A stretch of 64,000 nt of DNA from Pedobacter sp. WC2423 (GCF_040822065.1 NZ_CP162005.1:992001-1056000), one strand, 5' to 3'; counted from the stretch's first letter, positions 52,201 through 60,337 are shown. Notes: generated from the letters alone by a model not told the origin. Translations and numbers: made by a program.

Positions 52201-52491
52201 CGTGATTGTTTCTGCTTGTTTGATTGCAAAGACTTGCGGTTCATAACCCATGTAATTGATCAATAACAACTTGCCGGGTTCAGCTTTGATCTTAAACTCT
52301 CCTTTACTATCAGTGACGACACCTTGTTTCGTGTCTTTCAGAATAACCGAGGCGCCTGGCAGAGCTTCCCCTTTTTGATCCTTCACAGTACCCTGAATAG
52401 ATACTTTTGTCTGAGAATACGCCGGTTTTAAGTATAAAAAACACGACAATATCATGACTAGTAAACTGTTAAAGTAAACTTTTGAATTCAT
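49288..52491 (-). CDS. susC: SusC/RagA-family TonB-dependent transporter
   Basis: The 1067-residue outer-membrane transporter has a signal peptide, a carboxypeptidase-like domain (VSIQGTVKDQKGEALPGA), the TonB-box-like NEVVVIGYGTQKKSSVTGAV, the plug (LVVVDGYPVPDGL, VEVLKDAASGAIYGSRAANG) and a 22-strand barrel ending in FTFGIDVNF. There is no N-terminal STN domain, so no direct ECF sigma signalling is expected. It imports alginate oligosaccharides with the SusD encoded 16 bases downstream. An AGGT-TGT-ACCT dyad (52512-52522) lies 20 bases before the start. Confidence 0.95.
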   Translation of the reverse strand: MNSKVYFNSLLVMILSCFLYLKPAYSQTKVSIQGTVKDQKGEALPGASVILKDTKQGVVTDSKGEFKIKAEPGKLLLINYMGYEPQVFAIKQAETITITLKEIPNTMNEVVVIGYGTQKKSSVTGAVSKLKNDNLDEIPTARLDNSLIGKIAGVTIQNVSSEAGAAPTVRVRGFSSISAGSQPLVVVDGYPVPDGLSFVDPQDVESIEVLKDAASGAIYGSRAANGVILITTKSGNSDKPRYALKSYYGFKKPYKLNPIMSITDYTKMLYTEAALRADDPTVPANMKNLITDPERAAYIIENEISGGPTDWQQEALQNAAISNIQLSISGGKKDLRYYVSASGQKDEAVLKYSDNSKFNLKTKLDGTLSKKVSFSINFNPSYVKTQRPSVNFTDYFRFGSFLPVYHSDFTAAYVHQNATWASVLPGDFVQARHFNGLQYSGTMPDGSNWTSTGPVEPFATSNNTPLSIAARETRDQQTYRMLGGGDISIKFLPNLIFKSSIGGYYSQQENTTLTRSNARKDGDVNEATLYTKSYMDLLLENTLNYNVTRGNHSFTALLGFTTQQTKIKETNMVGRNFPAENFETLNQAGQIDQALTNTLKDQIGLVSYLGRLTYDYKNKYLLAASFRMDGSSYFAEGKKQGTFPAISAGWGIGKEDFMKNVSWISNMKLRASYGATGNNKIQSFAFQNLLYPGNYAFGSGTGSVNLGLSPNSDVLANPNITWERTFEFNTGLDLGFMQDRFGLTIEYYNSNTDKLLYKRSTQSFSGSFEYFDNSGKVKNQGLEVEFNSVNIKTDHFQWSTSLNFSANRNRLLELGGEPFQYNYGERNEIYAAIVGQPAIQFFGYKTDGIWTSQAQIDAAKAGGQTSTLSKYYAPGGLKFADVNGDGKIDVNDRTTIGSPFPDFTWGINNSFKYKGFDLNIMIQGVQGGKIINGDANYNESRRYNEKFNQNRWISAAHPGDGKTPYYTNGENWLLTDYVIESGSYAALRNVILGYTIPAKIIKKLGVSSVRVYSSADNLFYLTGSSYRGINPEARTTSSQYSSPLVDGYQRGAFPISRTFTFGIDVNF

Positions 52492-52593
52492 AATAATTTA
52501 TATTTGGTTAGAGGTTGTACCTGCTTCGTAAAATCTCCTTTACCGCAGGAAACAGCTTGTTTTGCTCAGGTCAGCTGCCAGTTTTTTTTTAAT

Positions 52594-52615
52594 GCAGGAG
52601 GCCAGACCCTCCTGC
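52594..52615 (-). promoter_or_regulatory. GC-rich hairpin between the SDR gene and susC
   Basis: GCAGGAGG (52594-52601) pairs with CCTCCTGC (52608-52615) around a six-base loop, in the 136-base gap before susC. On the transcribed (minus) strand it is followed by an A run, not T, so it is not a standard terminator. A role in mRNA processing or differential stability within the locus is possible. Confidence 0.5.
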
Positions 52616-52627
52616 AAGAACGCTGAA

Positions 52628-53380
52628 TCAGGAGAAATTCAAGCCACCGTTAATGTCAATATTGGTACCCGTCAGATAACTGGATTGATCAGAAGCTAAA
52701 TAAACGACCAGATCAGCTACTTCTGTAGCCTTTCCTTCTCTTTTCAACAGGGTTGAGCTGGCTACATTAGTCCGCACTTCGGGCTTAGTGAAAGTATCGT
52801 GAAAAGCAGTAGCGATCATTCCGGGTAAAACTGCATTTACTCTTATATTTTTCGGGCCCAGCTCTTTAGCCAGGGCGCGTGTATAAGTCATCACTCCACC
52901 TTTAGCTGTGGCATAAGCACTTGCACCCGGACCGCCGCCGTCTCTGCCAGCTAAGGAAGAAAGGTTAATGATAGATGCGCCAGAGCCCATAAAAGGGATA
53001 GTTGCTTTACTAACAAGGTATACACTTTTTAAATTTAAGTCCATCACTGCATCCCAAAAATCCTCTTCCAGTTCGGGGGTTGGTTTTCTGGCGACCATTC
53101 CGCCAGCCACATTGACCAGGATATGGATTTCTTCTCCGAAAGCTGCTCTGGCCTGTTCAATTAAAGCAGCAACTTCGGCAGATTTGGTCACATCACCTTT
53201 GACAATAATTCCTTCTCCGCCTTCTGATTGAATCAGTTTTAACGTTTCTTCGGCATTCGCCAGATTATCTAAATAATTGATGACTACTTTCGCACCTTCA
53301 CGGGCAAGCTGGCAGGAAACCGCTCTGCCAATGTCTCTTGAACCACCGGTAACTACGGCTACTTTGTTTTTTAATCTCAT
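52628..53380 (-). CDS. Short-chain dehydrogenase, probable DEH reductase
   Basis: The 250-residue SDR has a cofactor loop TGGSRDIG (Asp in place of the usual third Gly), NVAGG, the catalytic Ser in NLSSLAG and YATAK. Position between the hexuronate transporter and SusC in an alginate locus points to reduction of 4-deoxy-L-erythro-5-hexoseulose uronate (DEH) to KDG, as done by SDR enzymes of the A1-R type. The substrate is inferred from context, since SDR sequences alone do not show it. The MFS gene ends 9 bases upstream. Confidence 0.87.
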   Translation of the reverse strand: MRLKNKVAVVTGGSRDIGRAVSCQLAREGAKVVINYLDNLANAEETLKLIQSEGGEGIIVKGDVTKSAEVAALIEQARAAFGEEIHILVNVAGGMVARKPTPELEEDFWDAVMDLNLKSVYLVSKATIPFMGSGASIINLSSLAGRDGGGPGASAYATAKGGVMTYTRALAKELGPKNIRVNAVLPGMIATAFHDTFTKPEVRTNVASSTLLKREGKATEVADLVVYLASDQSSYLTGTNIDINGGLNFS

Positions 53381-53389
53381 ATAATTTGT

Positions 53390-54676
53390 TTAGGAATGAA
53401 TGCTTCTTTTTGAGGTAATATATTTGATGCAGATCCAGGTAATCGGTACCAGTACTGCTGCCAGTACGAAAAAGGAGACATAACTTGTTTTGGTCATTAC
53501 AGGAACTAACCAGGTGGTTAAAAGTGTGCCCACTACAGCTGCTGTACCGCCCATTCCTGCTACTGTTCCCACGTTTTTACCATTGAAATAATCACTTGGT
53601 AAAGTTTGCAGGTTTCCAATCAGGAACTGGAAACCAAACAGTGTTAAACCGATCAGTACCATTGCTAAACCCGGTTCTGCTTTCAGGTCATCCAATTTAC
53701 AGACAATAGCGACTAAAGACAGCAGCATGAAAACACAACCTACAGCTACTGAATTTTTTCTTGCTTTTACTGCATTTATACCTTTTTTTACCTGCCAGGA
53801 AGAATGATATCCTCCAAGTAAACTGCCGATAGCAGCAAATAAATAGGGGAGCCAGGTAAAAGCACCAATTTGTTTGATATCAAAAAGGAACTGTTCCTTT
53901 AAAAAGGTAGGCAGCCAGGTTACAAATAACCACCATACAGGGTCAATAAAGAACCTGGCCATGATAATGCCCCATGTATTTCTAAACTTTAACAATTCTC
54001 TCCAGCTCAATACCGGAGTTTCATCGACCTGAGTTTGCGCTTCAGTATCCACGTCCAGAATGTAGTTTCTTTCCTTTTCCGTGAGCCATGGATGTTTATC
54101 CGGGGTCGCTTTATTGATAATTAACCATGGAATTACCCAGATCAATCCTAATCCTGCAATGAATACAAAAGTCATTTTCCAGCCAAATACGATATATAGA
54201 AAAGCAATAGCAGGAGCCGATATGACTGAACCTAAAGACGCACCTGCACCAAAAATCCCCTGTGCTATAGCTCTCTCTTTGACCGGAAACCATTCTGCAT
54301 TACTTTTTGTGGCACCAGGCCAGTTCCCCGCTTCTGAAAAGCCCAGCATAAAGCGAAAGATATTGAACGACAATAAGGATTTAGCGAATGAATGCAAAGC
54401 TATGGAAACACTCCACCCAATAATGGAGATGGTCATGCCCAGTCTTGTACCCACCGCATCCATCAATTTCCCGGTAAATGTCTGCCCTAATGCGTATGCA
54501 ATCATGAAGAATGTCGTAATCAGGGCCAGTGCATTTTTATTGTCTGCCGCCGCAATACCGAATTCTTTGTAAATATAAGGCCACATAATATTGATGGCAC
54601 TTCTGTCGATGTAATTGATCACTGTTGCCAGTGAAATCAATGCGATAATGTACCACCTTAGTCCTTTTATCTTCAT
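53390..54676 (-). CDS. MFS hexuronate (ExuT-like) transporter
   Basis: The 428-residue inner-membrane protein has 12 predicted helices. It carries YIDRSAINIMWPYI in helix 1, the GKLMDAVGTRLG loop and FMLGFSEAGNWPGATKSNAEWFP, the signature of the anion:cation symporter group that includes ExuT and GudP. It should import unsaturated monouronate or DEH released by the PL17 lyase. The SDR gene follows after 9 bases. Confidence 0.92.
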   Translation of the reverse strand: MKIKGLRWYIIALISLATVINYIDRSAINIMWPYIYKEFGIAAADNKNALALITTFFMIAYALGQTFTGKLMDAVGTRLGMTISIIGWSVSIALHSFAKSLLSFNIFRFMLGFSEAGNWPGATKSNAEWFPVKERAIAQGIFGAGASLGSVISAPAIAFLYIVFGWKMTFVFIAGLGLIWVIPWLIINKATPDKHPWLTEKERNYILDVDTEAQTQVDETPVLSWRELLKFRNTWGIIMARFFIDPVWWLFVTWLPTFLKEQFLFDIKQIGAFTWLPYLFAAIGSLLGGYHSSWQVKKGINAVKARKNSVAVGCVFMLLSLVAIVCKLDDLKAEPGLAMVLIGLTLFGFQFLIGNLQTLPSDYFNGKNVGTVAGMGGTAAVVGTLLTTWLVPVMTKTSYVSFFVLAAVLVPITWICIKYITSKRSIHS

Positions 54677-54748
54677 GAGGTTATATTTGGTTTTTTATTA
54701 ATTAATTCTGATAAATGGCAGGTTGGATTACCAGATGGACTGGTTGTA

Positions 54749-55630
54749 TTATAGGCCCAGACCTTTCAGAAACTCCATAATCTTTGCATTGACCATCGAG
54801 TTATCTGCTGGCTGGAACTTACCATGCAAGCCACCTTTTACAGTAATGAATTCATTTTTAACACCCAGTTCATCGAGCCTGTTTTTTAAAGCAACAGACT
54901 GTTCATAAGGCACAATCGGATCGGCATCCCCATGCACGATGAATACCGGCGGACTTGTCTTTTTGACCTGGAATAGTGGAGAAACAGATTTTGCAAATTC
55001 CTGATCCAATGCTTTAGCCCCTAACCAGCTAGTCGCAGATTTACTGGTTTTTAATTTTCCGTAACCCCAATCCCAGACATCGGTAATTCCATATTTATCA
55101 ATGATCGCTGCTACCTTGATATTTTCCGTGCCTTTACAATTCCCATCAAACAAATGATCATTTTCCAGCAGGCCACCCATCAGTGCAAGATGACCACCAG
55201 CGGAAGCGCCCATAATGACGATTTTATTCACGTCAATATGTAGCTGCTGCGCATGGCTGATTAAATAAATCAGGGCACACCTGGTATCTTCTACTGCTGC
55301 CGGAGCGGTCGCTTTAGCAGTGAGCCGGTATTCAAGATTAGCCACTGCATATCCCTTTTTAAAAAAGGCAGTAAAACCACTTTGAGATTCCTTCGTCCCT
55401 TTGTTCCAGCCACCACCATGAATGTTGATGAGCAGTGGGGCAGGTGATCGCTGTGCAGACGGGAGGTATAAATCTAATTTCCCATCCCAGTCATCCACCC
55501 GGGTATAAATCACATTCAGCTGTTCACTGAATCCAACCGGGTAATTCACTTTTTTAACCTGTATAGTGTCTTGTGCCACTGCAAGATGAGTTGTCCATAG
55601 CAGCCCGGCAATCAGTATAATTCTTTTCAT
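54749..55630 (-). CDS. Exported alpha/beta hydrolase (BD-FAE/acetylesterase-like)
   Basis: The 293-residue protein has a signal peptide (ending AVAQ), the oxyanion motif NIHGGGWNKGT, the nucleophile GASAGGH, the acid in VHGDADPIVP and the His in GGLHGKF. Fold and motifs match BD-FAE/Axe-like carbohydrate esterases. Inside an alginate locus a plausible role is removal of O-acetyl groups, which occur on bacterial but not algal alginate. That is inference. The gene starts 16 bases after the KdgF-like gene. Confidence 0.87.
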   Translation of the reverse strand: MKRIILIAGLLWTTHLAVAQDTIQVKKVNYPVGFSEQLNVIYTRVDDWDGKLDLYLPSAQRSPAPLLINIHGGGWNKGTKESQSGFTAFFKKGYAVANLEYRLTAKATAPAAVEDTRCALIYLISHAQQLHIDVNKIVIMGASAGGHLALMGGLLENDHLFDGNCKGTENIKVAAIIDKYGITDVWDWGYGKLKTSKSATSWLGAKALDQEFAKSVSPLFQVKKTSPPVFIVHGDADPIVPYEQSVALKNRLDELGVKNEFITVKGGLHGKFQPADNSMVNAKIMEFLKGLGL

Positions 55631-55646
55631 GCACTACCTGTTAAGC

Positions 55647-55982
55647 CTATAAAAAATCTTCACGGTGCGGAGAGAATACATCTATTAATACGCCCGCTTC
55701 CAAACAAACACAGCCATGCATTTCGTGCGGAGGTGCATAAAATCCGTCCCCTTTTTTAAGGATCTTTTTCTCCGCGCCAATACTCATTTCAAAGACTCCG
55801 CTATCTACATAAGTCACCTGCGAATGGTGATGCTGATGTAATTGCCCGATTGCTTCTGCTTCAAATTTTGCTTTAACCAGCATGAGCTGATCATTATAAC
55901 CAAATACCTGTCTTTTAACTCCGTTTCCGAGATCCTGCCAAGGCGTTTCTTCTTCTATTTGAAATAAATTGCTTTGTAACAT
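55647..55982 (-). CDS. KdgF-like cupin, uronate linearisation
   Basis: The 111-residue single cupin has a metal-binding HQHHHSQ (H49, H51, Q55) and APPHEMHG (H86/H89). It matches KdgF, which converts the cyclic unsaturated monouronate from alginate or pectin to the open ketose (DEH or DKI). It has no signal peptide, so it acts in the cytoplasm. It lies 5 bases downstream of the PL17 gene. Confidence 0.88.
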   Translation of the reverse strand: MLQSNLFQIEEETPWQDLGNGVKRQVFGYNDQLMLVKAKFEAEAIGQLHQHHHSQVTYVDSGVFEMSIGAEKKILKKGDGFYAPPHEMHGCVCLEAGVLIDVFSPHREDFL

Positions 55983-55987
55983 ATTGA

Positions 55988-58126
55988 TTAGTTTATTTTT
56001 ATAAGGTTTTCTTTGTTTTTAAAGTTGATCTGGTACTGATATAGCTTTCCTTTCACTTTAAAGGAAACTGAAATCTGTTCTGGCCCGGCAGTTATGATTT
56101 TCAACTCACTTACATTACCTGACGCGCCATAAGTAGTTTCGTCCACTGTATTTGTGCTGCCATGTGTTTCTGTTACTGTAAAAAACGTTTGTGTTTTACT
56201 GCCTTTTGAAGAAAACATAAAAGCTTTGCTCTCCAATAAATTCTGATCCGGATCATTAGCACCAAGCGTCAGCAATTTCAGGTTTACAGGTGACTGTGTG
56301 GCAAAATTAATCGTATAGAAACGTTTATTGTTCAATAACGTCAGGTAGCCTGTCTGTTTAGGGACGGTCTGCTCTGCATTTAACCAGATATGCTGATAAC
56401 CGTATTGCGTGCCCAAAGCTTTAAGCTGATCCGTAAAAGACTTCAGCTGTACTGAAGAATCCGTCAGGTGCCCTTTATACCAGAAAGGGAGGTCATATTG
56501 ATGGACTTTATCGGCATCGACTCTGAACACATCAATCATCAAAGATTTTTGAAGTGCTTCTACTTTTAATAAAGCAGTAGTTCTGGTCATCTTTACACCT
56601 GGATACGCATTGTTTTCTGCCGCACTGATTACCTTTAGTTTCCCATCGTCTTTGAAATAAAGGATTTCAGCCGCTGTTTGCTGTGCACGATCCGCATTTC
56701 CTTTAAAATTTGAGGTTTCATCCACTGTCAGCGTATTATGTGCAACAGTTTGTTTAGCCCACGACTTATTCTCAGGCAGGTAATCACCACCTTTTTTAGA
56801 TTCTATGTTGATGAAACGCGCAGAACCATAGTCAGGAAATACTTCCACATTGTTATCATCATACAATAAGTTAAGCCTGTCAAAATGCCCGTGACCCATT
56901 CCCTGCGAAGTGGCTTTAATTAATACAGCCTGCTGATCCTCATTTGTTCCGGCTCTTAAGATCCCAATGCCACCGTCTTTACCAGTTGCACCGTCTGTAA
57001 TTAACATCGTCTTGTAAACAAATGGTTTAGTTTTTCCCGCGGCTACATCAGCGGCAATTTTTAACCCGGCATCAGAAATAATCACCTGATCCTGTTTATT
57101 AACTATATCCAGCAGTTCTGGTTGCGGCTTAATATCTGCATAAGCAATATCAACTCCGTAAACCAGTTCGGCAGATTCATATGTTTTTCCCTTTACTGCA
57201 TCATTAAATGGGAAAAATGTACCATCTGTATAAGTCAATTGTAATGAAGTTTCAATGGCCTTAGCCAGTAGTTGGTTGCGGTATTGAAAGATTTTTAGTG
57301 CCGGCTGATAATTATTAATCGTTTTTGCAAATATCAAAAAAGGAAGGAGTGCATAACGTTGATAATAAGGTCCCTCAGTGTAATAACCCTCGGGAGAAAA
57401 CAACTGGTCGATCTGCGCAAGATAACCTGCCTTACCATCCTTAGCTGTTCCTTTCAACGCCATGGCTACATATTCAGGTTTGTTGATCACATAACCAGTC
57501 ATCCCTGTGGCAGCTACAGCCCAGGTAGCATGATTATGGATTTTATTAAAAGTTTCTGCACAATCTTCAGTGAAGAATTTAACTGCAGGTATAAATAAAC
57601 CTGTTTCTATTTGCTGACGTTTTGCTGGTGCAATCGCCTCATAAACCAGGTCATAACCTTGTATGGTATAAACCTGCCATACAAAATCATTCAGACTCTG
57701 CCAGAAGATCCTGCCACCTTGATGACCTTCTTTCCTTTTAGGATGAAGCGGCCATTTCTGGTACTCTGAAGCATATTTTAACAATAACGCTTCTACATAG
57801 GCTGCATATTTTTTATCTCCGGACAGCTGGTAAGCAATCCCGCAATTCAGGATATTGAGATAATTCTTTTTATGTTGCTCGTGGGTAGCGCCTCCGCCTG
57901 CATCTTTAGGGACAGGCACATTAACGGGCTCTTGAATAGCTTTGTCTGCAGCTGATTTTATCTTCTTGTACGATTTGCCAAGCAGGGGATAGGTTGAAAT
58001 TCCTTTCCTTAATGCAGTTATATTAGCTTTAGTCAGCATGATAGAAGGATGCTGCTGTGCATGAACAGAGAGTCCAAAAATCAGGCAAATCAATCCCATT
58101 ACCAACTTTTTCAAGTAGTTCATCAT
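55988..58126 (-). CDS. PL17 oligoalginate lyase (heparinase II/III fold)
   Basis: The 712-residue exported protein has an N-terminal (alpha/alpha) toroid with the active-site segment KIHNHATWAVAATG (Asn, His) and YTEGPYYQRYALLPF (Tyr). A C-terminal beta-sheet domain holds GHGHFDRLNLL and TVAHNTLTVDE. This is the PL17 (Alg17C-like) pattern. It releases unsaturated monouronate from alginate oligosaccharides, probably in the periplasm. It is the first structural gene after the regulator (51 bases). Confidence 0.92.
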   Translation of the reverse strand: MMNYLKKLVMGLICLIFGLSVHAQQHPSIMLTKANITALRKGISTYPLLGKSYKKIKSAADKAIQEPVNVPVPKDAGGGATHEQHKKNYLNILNCGIAYQLSGDKKYAAYVEALLLKYASEYQKWPLHPKRKEGHQGGRIFWQSLNDFVWQVYTIQGYDLVYEAIAPAKRQQIETGLFIPAVKFFTEDCAETFNKIHNHATWAVAATGMTGYVINKPEYVAMALKGTAKDGKAGYLAQIDQLFSPEGYYTEGPYYQRYALLPFLIFAKTINNYQPALKIFQYRNQLLAKAIETSLQLTYTDGTFFPFNDAVKGKTYESAELVYGVDIAYADIKPQPELLDIVNKQDQVIISDAGLKIAADVAAGKTKPFVYKTMLITDGATGKDGGIGILRAGTNEDQQAVLIKATSQGMGHGHFDRLNLLYDDNNVEVFPDYGSARFINIESKKGGDYLPENKSWAKQTVAHNTLTVDETSNFKGNADRAQQTAAEILYFKDDGKLKVISAAENNAYPGVKMTRTTALLKVEALQKSLMIDVFRVDADKVHQYDLPFWYKGHLTDSSVQLKSFTDQLKALGTQYGYQHIWLNAEQTVPKQTGYLTLLNNKRFYTINFATQSPVNLKLLTLGANDPDQNLLESKAFMFSSKGSKTQTFFTVTETHGSTNTVDETTYGASGNVSELKIITAGPEQISVSFKVKGKLYQYQINFKNKENLIKIN

Positions 58127-58177
58127 ATCATTATAAATAATAAATTTTAAGGCTTATGCCATTTTCTGAGTGTAGTT

Positions 58178-58918
58178 TTAAACATTGTCCTGTATGATTT
58201 TTTGTGCGGCAAACCCAGCTTTGCTTAACTGGAACATGTCATTCAAATGTGCTGCTACTGCATTTTCTGCGGCATCGATATCCTGATCTTCAATTGCTTT
58301 TAAGATTTTTCTATGTTCTTCAATCGCCAGTTTACCTCTGTTATCTCCACAGATTTTATTCTCTACAATACTTTTAATCAGATCGGGTATCAAAATCAGG
58401 ATCATAGATTCAATGACTGAGTTTTTAGAGGCCTTTGCAATCCGGATATGGAAAATCATGTCTTCTTCTACTGCATTCTGATTGGCATTAACTTTCGCTT
58501 CATAATCCAGTAAGGCTTCTTTTAAGCTTTCCAGATCTTTTTCCGTTCTTCTTTCAGCAGCTAGTTTAACCGCATCCAGCTCCAGGTAATATCTGGCTTC
58601 AAGCAATGCATTAAAATCTTCTTTATTGAATTTGATGATATCGGTGATAATACTATCCAGTACTTTAATACTGAGGCCAGCCACATAAGTTCCGCTTTGT
58701 GGATTTGTTTTTAACAATCCATAGAACTCCAGTTTCAGAATAGCTTCGCGTACATAACTACGGCCTACACCAAACTTTTCAGCAAGTATTCTTTCGGCAG
58801 GTAAACGGTCACCTGGTTGCAGTTGTCCAGAGGTAATCAGCTGTTTAAGCTGTCCGATTATTTTATCTACAGGAGTTTCAAGTTCGATAGACCTGATGGT
58901 TTCTATAAATGATTTCAT
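58178..58918 (-). CDS. GntR/FadR-subfamily regulator of the alginate locus
   Basis: The 246-residue protein has an N-terminal winged helix (GDRLPAERILAEKFGVGRSY, VREAILKLEFYGLL) and a C-terminal FCD ligand-binding domain with metal-ligand histidines (EDMIFHIRIAKAS, EHRKILKAIEDQD, NAVAAHLNDM). FCD regulators commonly sense sugar acids. It heads the alginate gene cluster, and its own promoter carries two TTGGT-N2-ACCAA palindromes, so autorepression relieved by KDG or DEH is likely. The effector is inferred. Confidence 0.92.
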   Translation of the reverse strand: MKSFIETIRSIELETPVDKIIGQLKQLITSGQLQPGDRLPAERILAEKFGVGRSYVREAILKLEFYGLLKTNPQSGTYVAGLSIKVLDSIITDIIKFNKEDFNALLEARYYLELDAVKLAAERRTEKDLESLKEALLDYEAKVNANQNAVEEDMIFHIRIAKASKNSVIESMILILIPDLIKSIVENKICGDNRGKLAIEEHRKILKAIEDQDIDAAENAVAAHLNDMFQLSKAGFAAQKIIQDNV

Positions 58919-58928
58919 AAGGAAATAT

Positions 58929-58955
58929 TTGGTTTACCAATTATTGGTTCACCAA
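58929..58955. promoter_or_regulatory. Twin GntR operators
   Basis: TTGGTTTACCAA (58929-58940) and TTGGTTCACCAA (58944-58955) are two nearly identical palindromes with centres 15 bases apart. They fit the TGGTnnACCA style of FadR-subfamily sites. They cover the expected transcription start and reach the -7 box, a repressor position. Confidence 0.78.
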
Positions 58956-58982
58956 ATCTATAAAATATAATCAGTAATCAAA
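58953..58982 (-). promoter_or_regulatory. Promoter of the gntR-headed alginate operon
   Basis: On the minus strand, TTTG (58979-58982) and TAGATTTG (58953-58960) are spaced by 18 bases, an excellent match to the Bacteroidota -33/-7 consensus. The -7 box shares three bases with the first operator. Confidence 0.72.
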
Positions 58983-59117
58983 AATTATTTGAATTATGTG
59001 GTAACCTATTGATAAAAAGACTGATAAAGCAAAAAATAGAGTTTGAGACAGTAAGCAGGATGGGGGTATTGACAAATATTGCGTTTAACTGATATAGTCT
59101 AAACACACAAATGATTC

Positions 59118-59537
59118 ATGACCTTTTTAATTTTTAACAAACACAGTCTTAAAATCACTGCGTTTCTCATTTCGCTTATCTTTATAGGTTCCTGTAAAAA
59201 AGAAACGGTAAGACAGCCGGTTTATGCACAAAAAGAAGTAACGATCGAATACAAAATAAGTCCTTATAAAAATGTGATCACAGGTGGTGATATTATTTAT
59301 ACGGATGAAAATGGGGTAGTTACTGTTGCAGATAAAAGAACGCTGCCTTTCTCCAGGAAGTTTAAAAGAAATATCAAAAGATCAGCTATTCTATCCTTAG
59401 GGATTATTGCGGAATATGCCGGCTCAGTGAAGATGGAAATTCTCGTCGATGATCAGGTGGTTTCTACATTAATTTCCAACAGTATGCTGAGCAAGAAAGA
59501 AATGATAAGATATACGATTACCTTACCACAGGAATAG
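59118..59537 (+). CDS. Small lipoprotein, MmpS-like beta fold (tentative)
   Basis: The 139-residue protein has a lipoprotein signal with IFIGSC. The mature part is beta-rich: VTIEYKISPYKN, IIYTDENGVVTVAD, LPFSRKFKRNIK and VKMEILVDDQVVS. The order of strands, with a TDENG turn and a Pro-Phe/Trp-Ser before a basic stretch, recalls MmpS-type small lipoproteins, but the match is by eye. Function is unknown. It is divergent from the alginate regulator over a spacer of about 200 bases. Confidence 0.7.
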   Translation: MTFLIFNKHSLKITAFLISLIFIGSCKKETVRQPVYAQKEVTIEYKISPYKNVITGGDIIYTDENGVVTVADKRTLPFSRKFKRNIKRSAILSLGIIAEYAGSVKMEILVDDQVVSTLISNSMLSKKEMIRYTITLPQE

Positions 59538-59607
59538 AAATAAAATATAAGAAATCCTTTCTATATAAAACCAGATCACCGTAATTATTTAAAAAGTTGA
59601 CTGGCAC

Positions 59608-59615
59608 TATATTTG
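59608..59615 (+). promoter_or_regulatory. Candidate -7 box before the 59630 gene
   Basis: TATATTTG matches TAnnTTTG and lies 14 bases before the ATG. A -33 TTTG is not evident, so support is moderate. Confidence 0.4.
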
Positions 59616-59629
59616 TTTAAGCGCAAGAT

Positions 59630-60337
59630 ATGTTTATAATCTACGATATTAAGGAAAAAACTCTCAATTCCAGGACAGTTTTAACAGAAATTGATCCATT
59701 AACAAGGAGTAAAAGTAATGTTCAGCTGGATGTATATCAGCAATACATGTCAATTTTCGGCCCTTTCGGTCCGATAAGTATGCAACAGGTCAGAGCAATT
59801 GATCTTGAACGCAATGTTGAAATTCCGAAAAAGGAATGGTCGGAAGAATTAAAATCAGAAGCTCAGAATTTAAAAGCGGATACCCCATTTGCATGGCAGC
59901 TTTTCCGGAATATTTATATTATTGCGGGTGTTTTTATCGCCATGTCTGTGATTGCACCAATCGTAAATAAGAACAGGGCAGAAAAAGCTGCCGCTACGAG
60001 CGAAGCCACGGCTGCTTCTCTTGCTGCTGTTGCCCCGGGCGATGTACTTCGAGTATTCCTGATGCCTTCACAGCAGATGACAGGACCACAGGTTACTTTA
60101 ATGAAAGTAATTAGAATTGATGGAGATACTTTAGTTGTGAAAGGACATAAAGAAGTTAAAAAAGGATTTAATGCGGAGGATGCATCTGCGCTCGATCATA
60201 ATGAAGCTGCCTTCAATGCGGAAGAAAAGAAATACAACTTTAGAAATTTCAAGAGCAACAAATTGATTTCAGAATTTCCTGAAAGCTCACACAAAAATAT
60301 CGGAACAGTATTAGACGCCGTAAAGCCGAATACCTAA
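59630..60337 (+). CDS. Membrane protein of unknown function
   Basis: The 235-residue protein has about 90 N-terminal residues without a signal peptide (SIFGPFGPISMQQVRAIDLE), one transmembrane helix (about 92-111, IYIIAGVFIAMSVIAPIV), an Ala-rich linker and a C-terminal beta domain (GDVLRVFLMPSQ, VTLMKVIRIDGDTLVVKGHK). I do not recognise the family. The helix follows a cytoplasmic half, so the beta domain would be periplasmic. It follows the lipoprotein gene but has its own -7 box. Confidence 0.7.
   Translation: MFIIYDIKEKTLNSRTVLTEIDPLTRSKSNVQLDVYQQYMSIFGPFGPISMQQVRAIDLERNVEIPKKEWSEELKSEAQNLKADTPFAWQLFRNIYIIAGVFIAMSVIAPIVNKNRAEKAAATSEATAASLAAVAPGDVLRVFLMPSQQMTGPQVTLMKVIRIDGDTLVVKGHKEVKKGFNAEDASALDHNEAAFNAEEKKYNFRNFKSNKLISEFPESSHKNIGTVLDAVKPNT

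Noticed and set aside
54081..54572. 163-codon plus-strand frame in the MFS gene
   Set aside because: Antisense to transmembrane helices with the expected hydrophobic conservation on the minus strand; no independent support.
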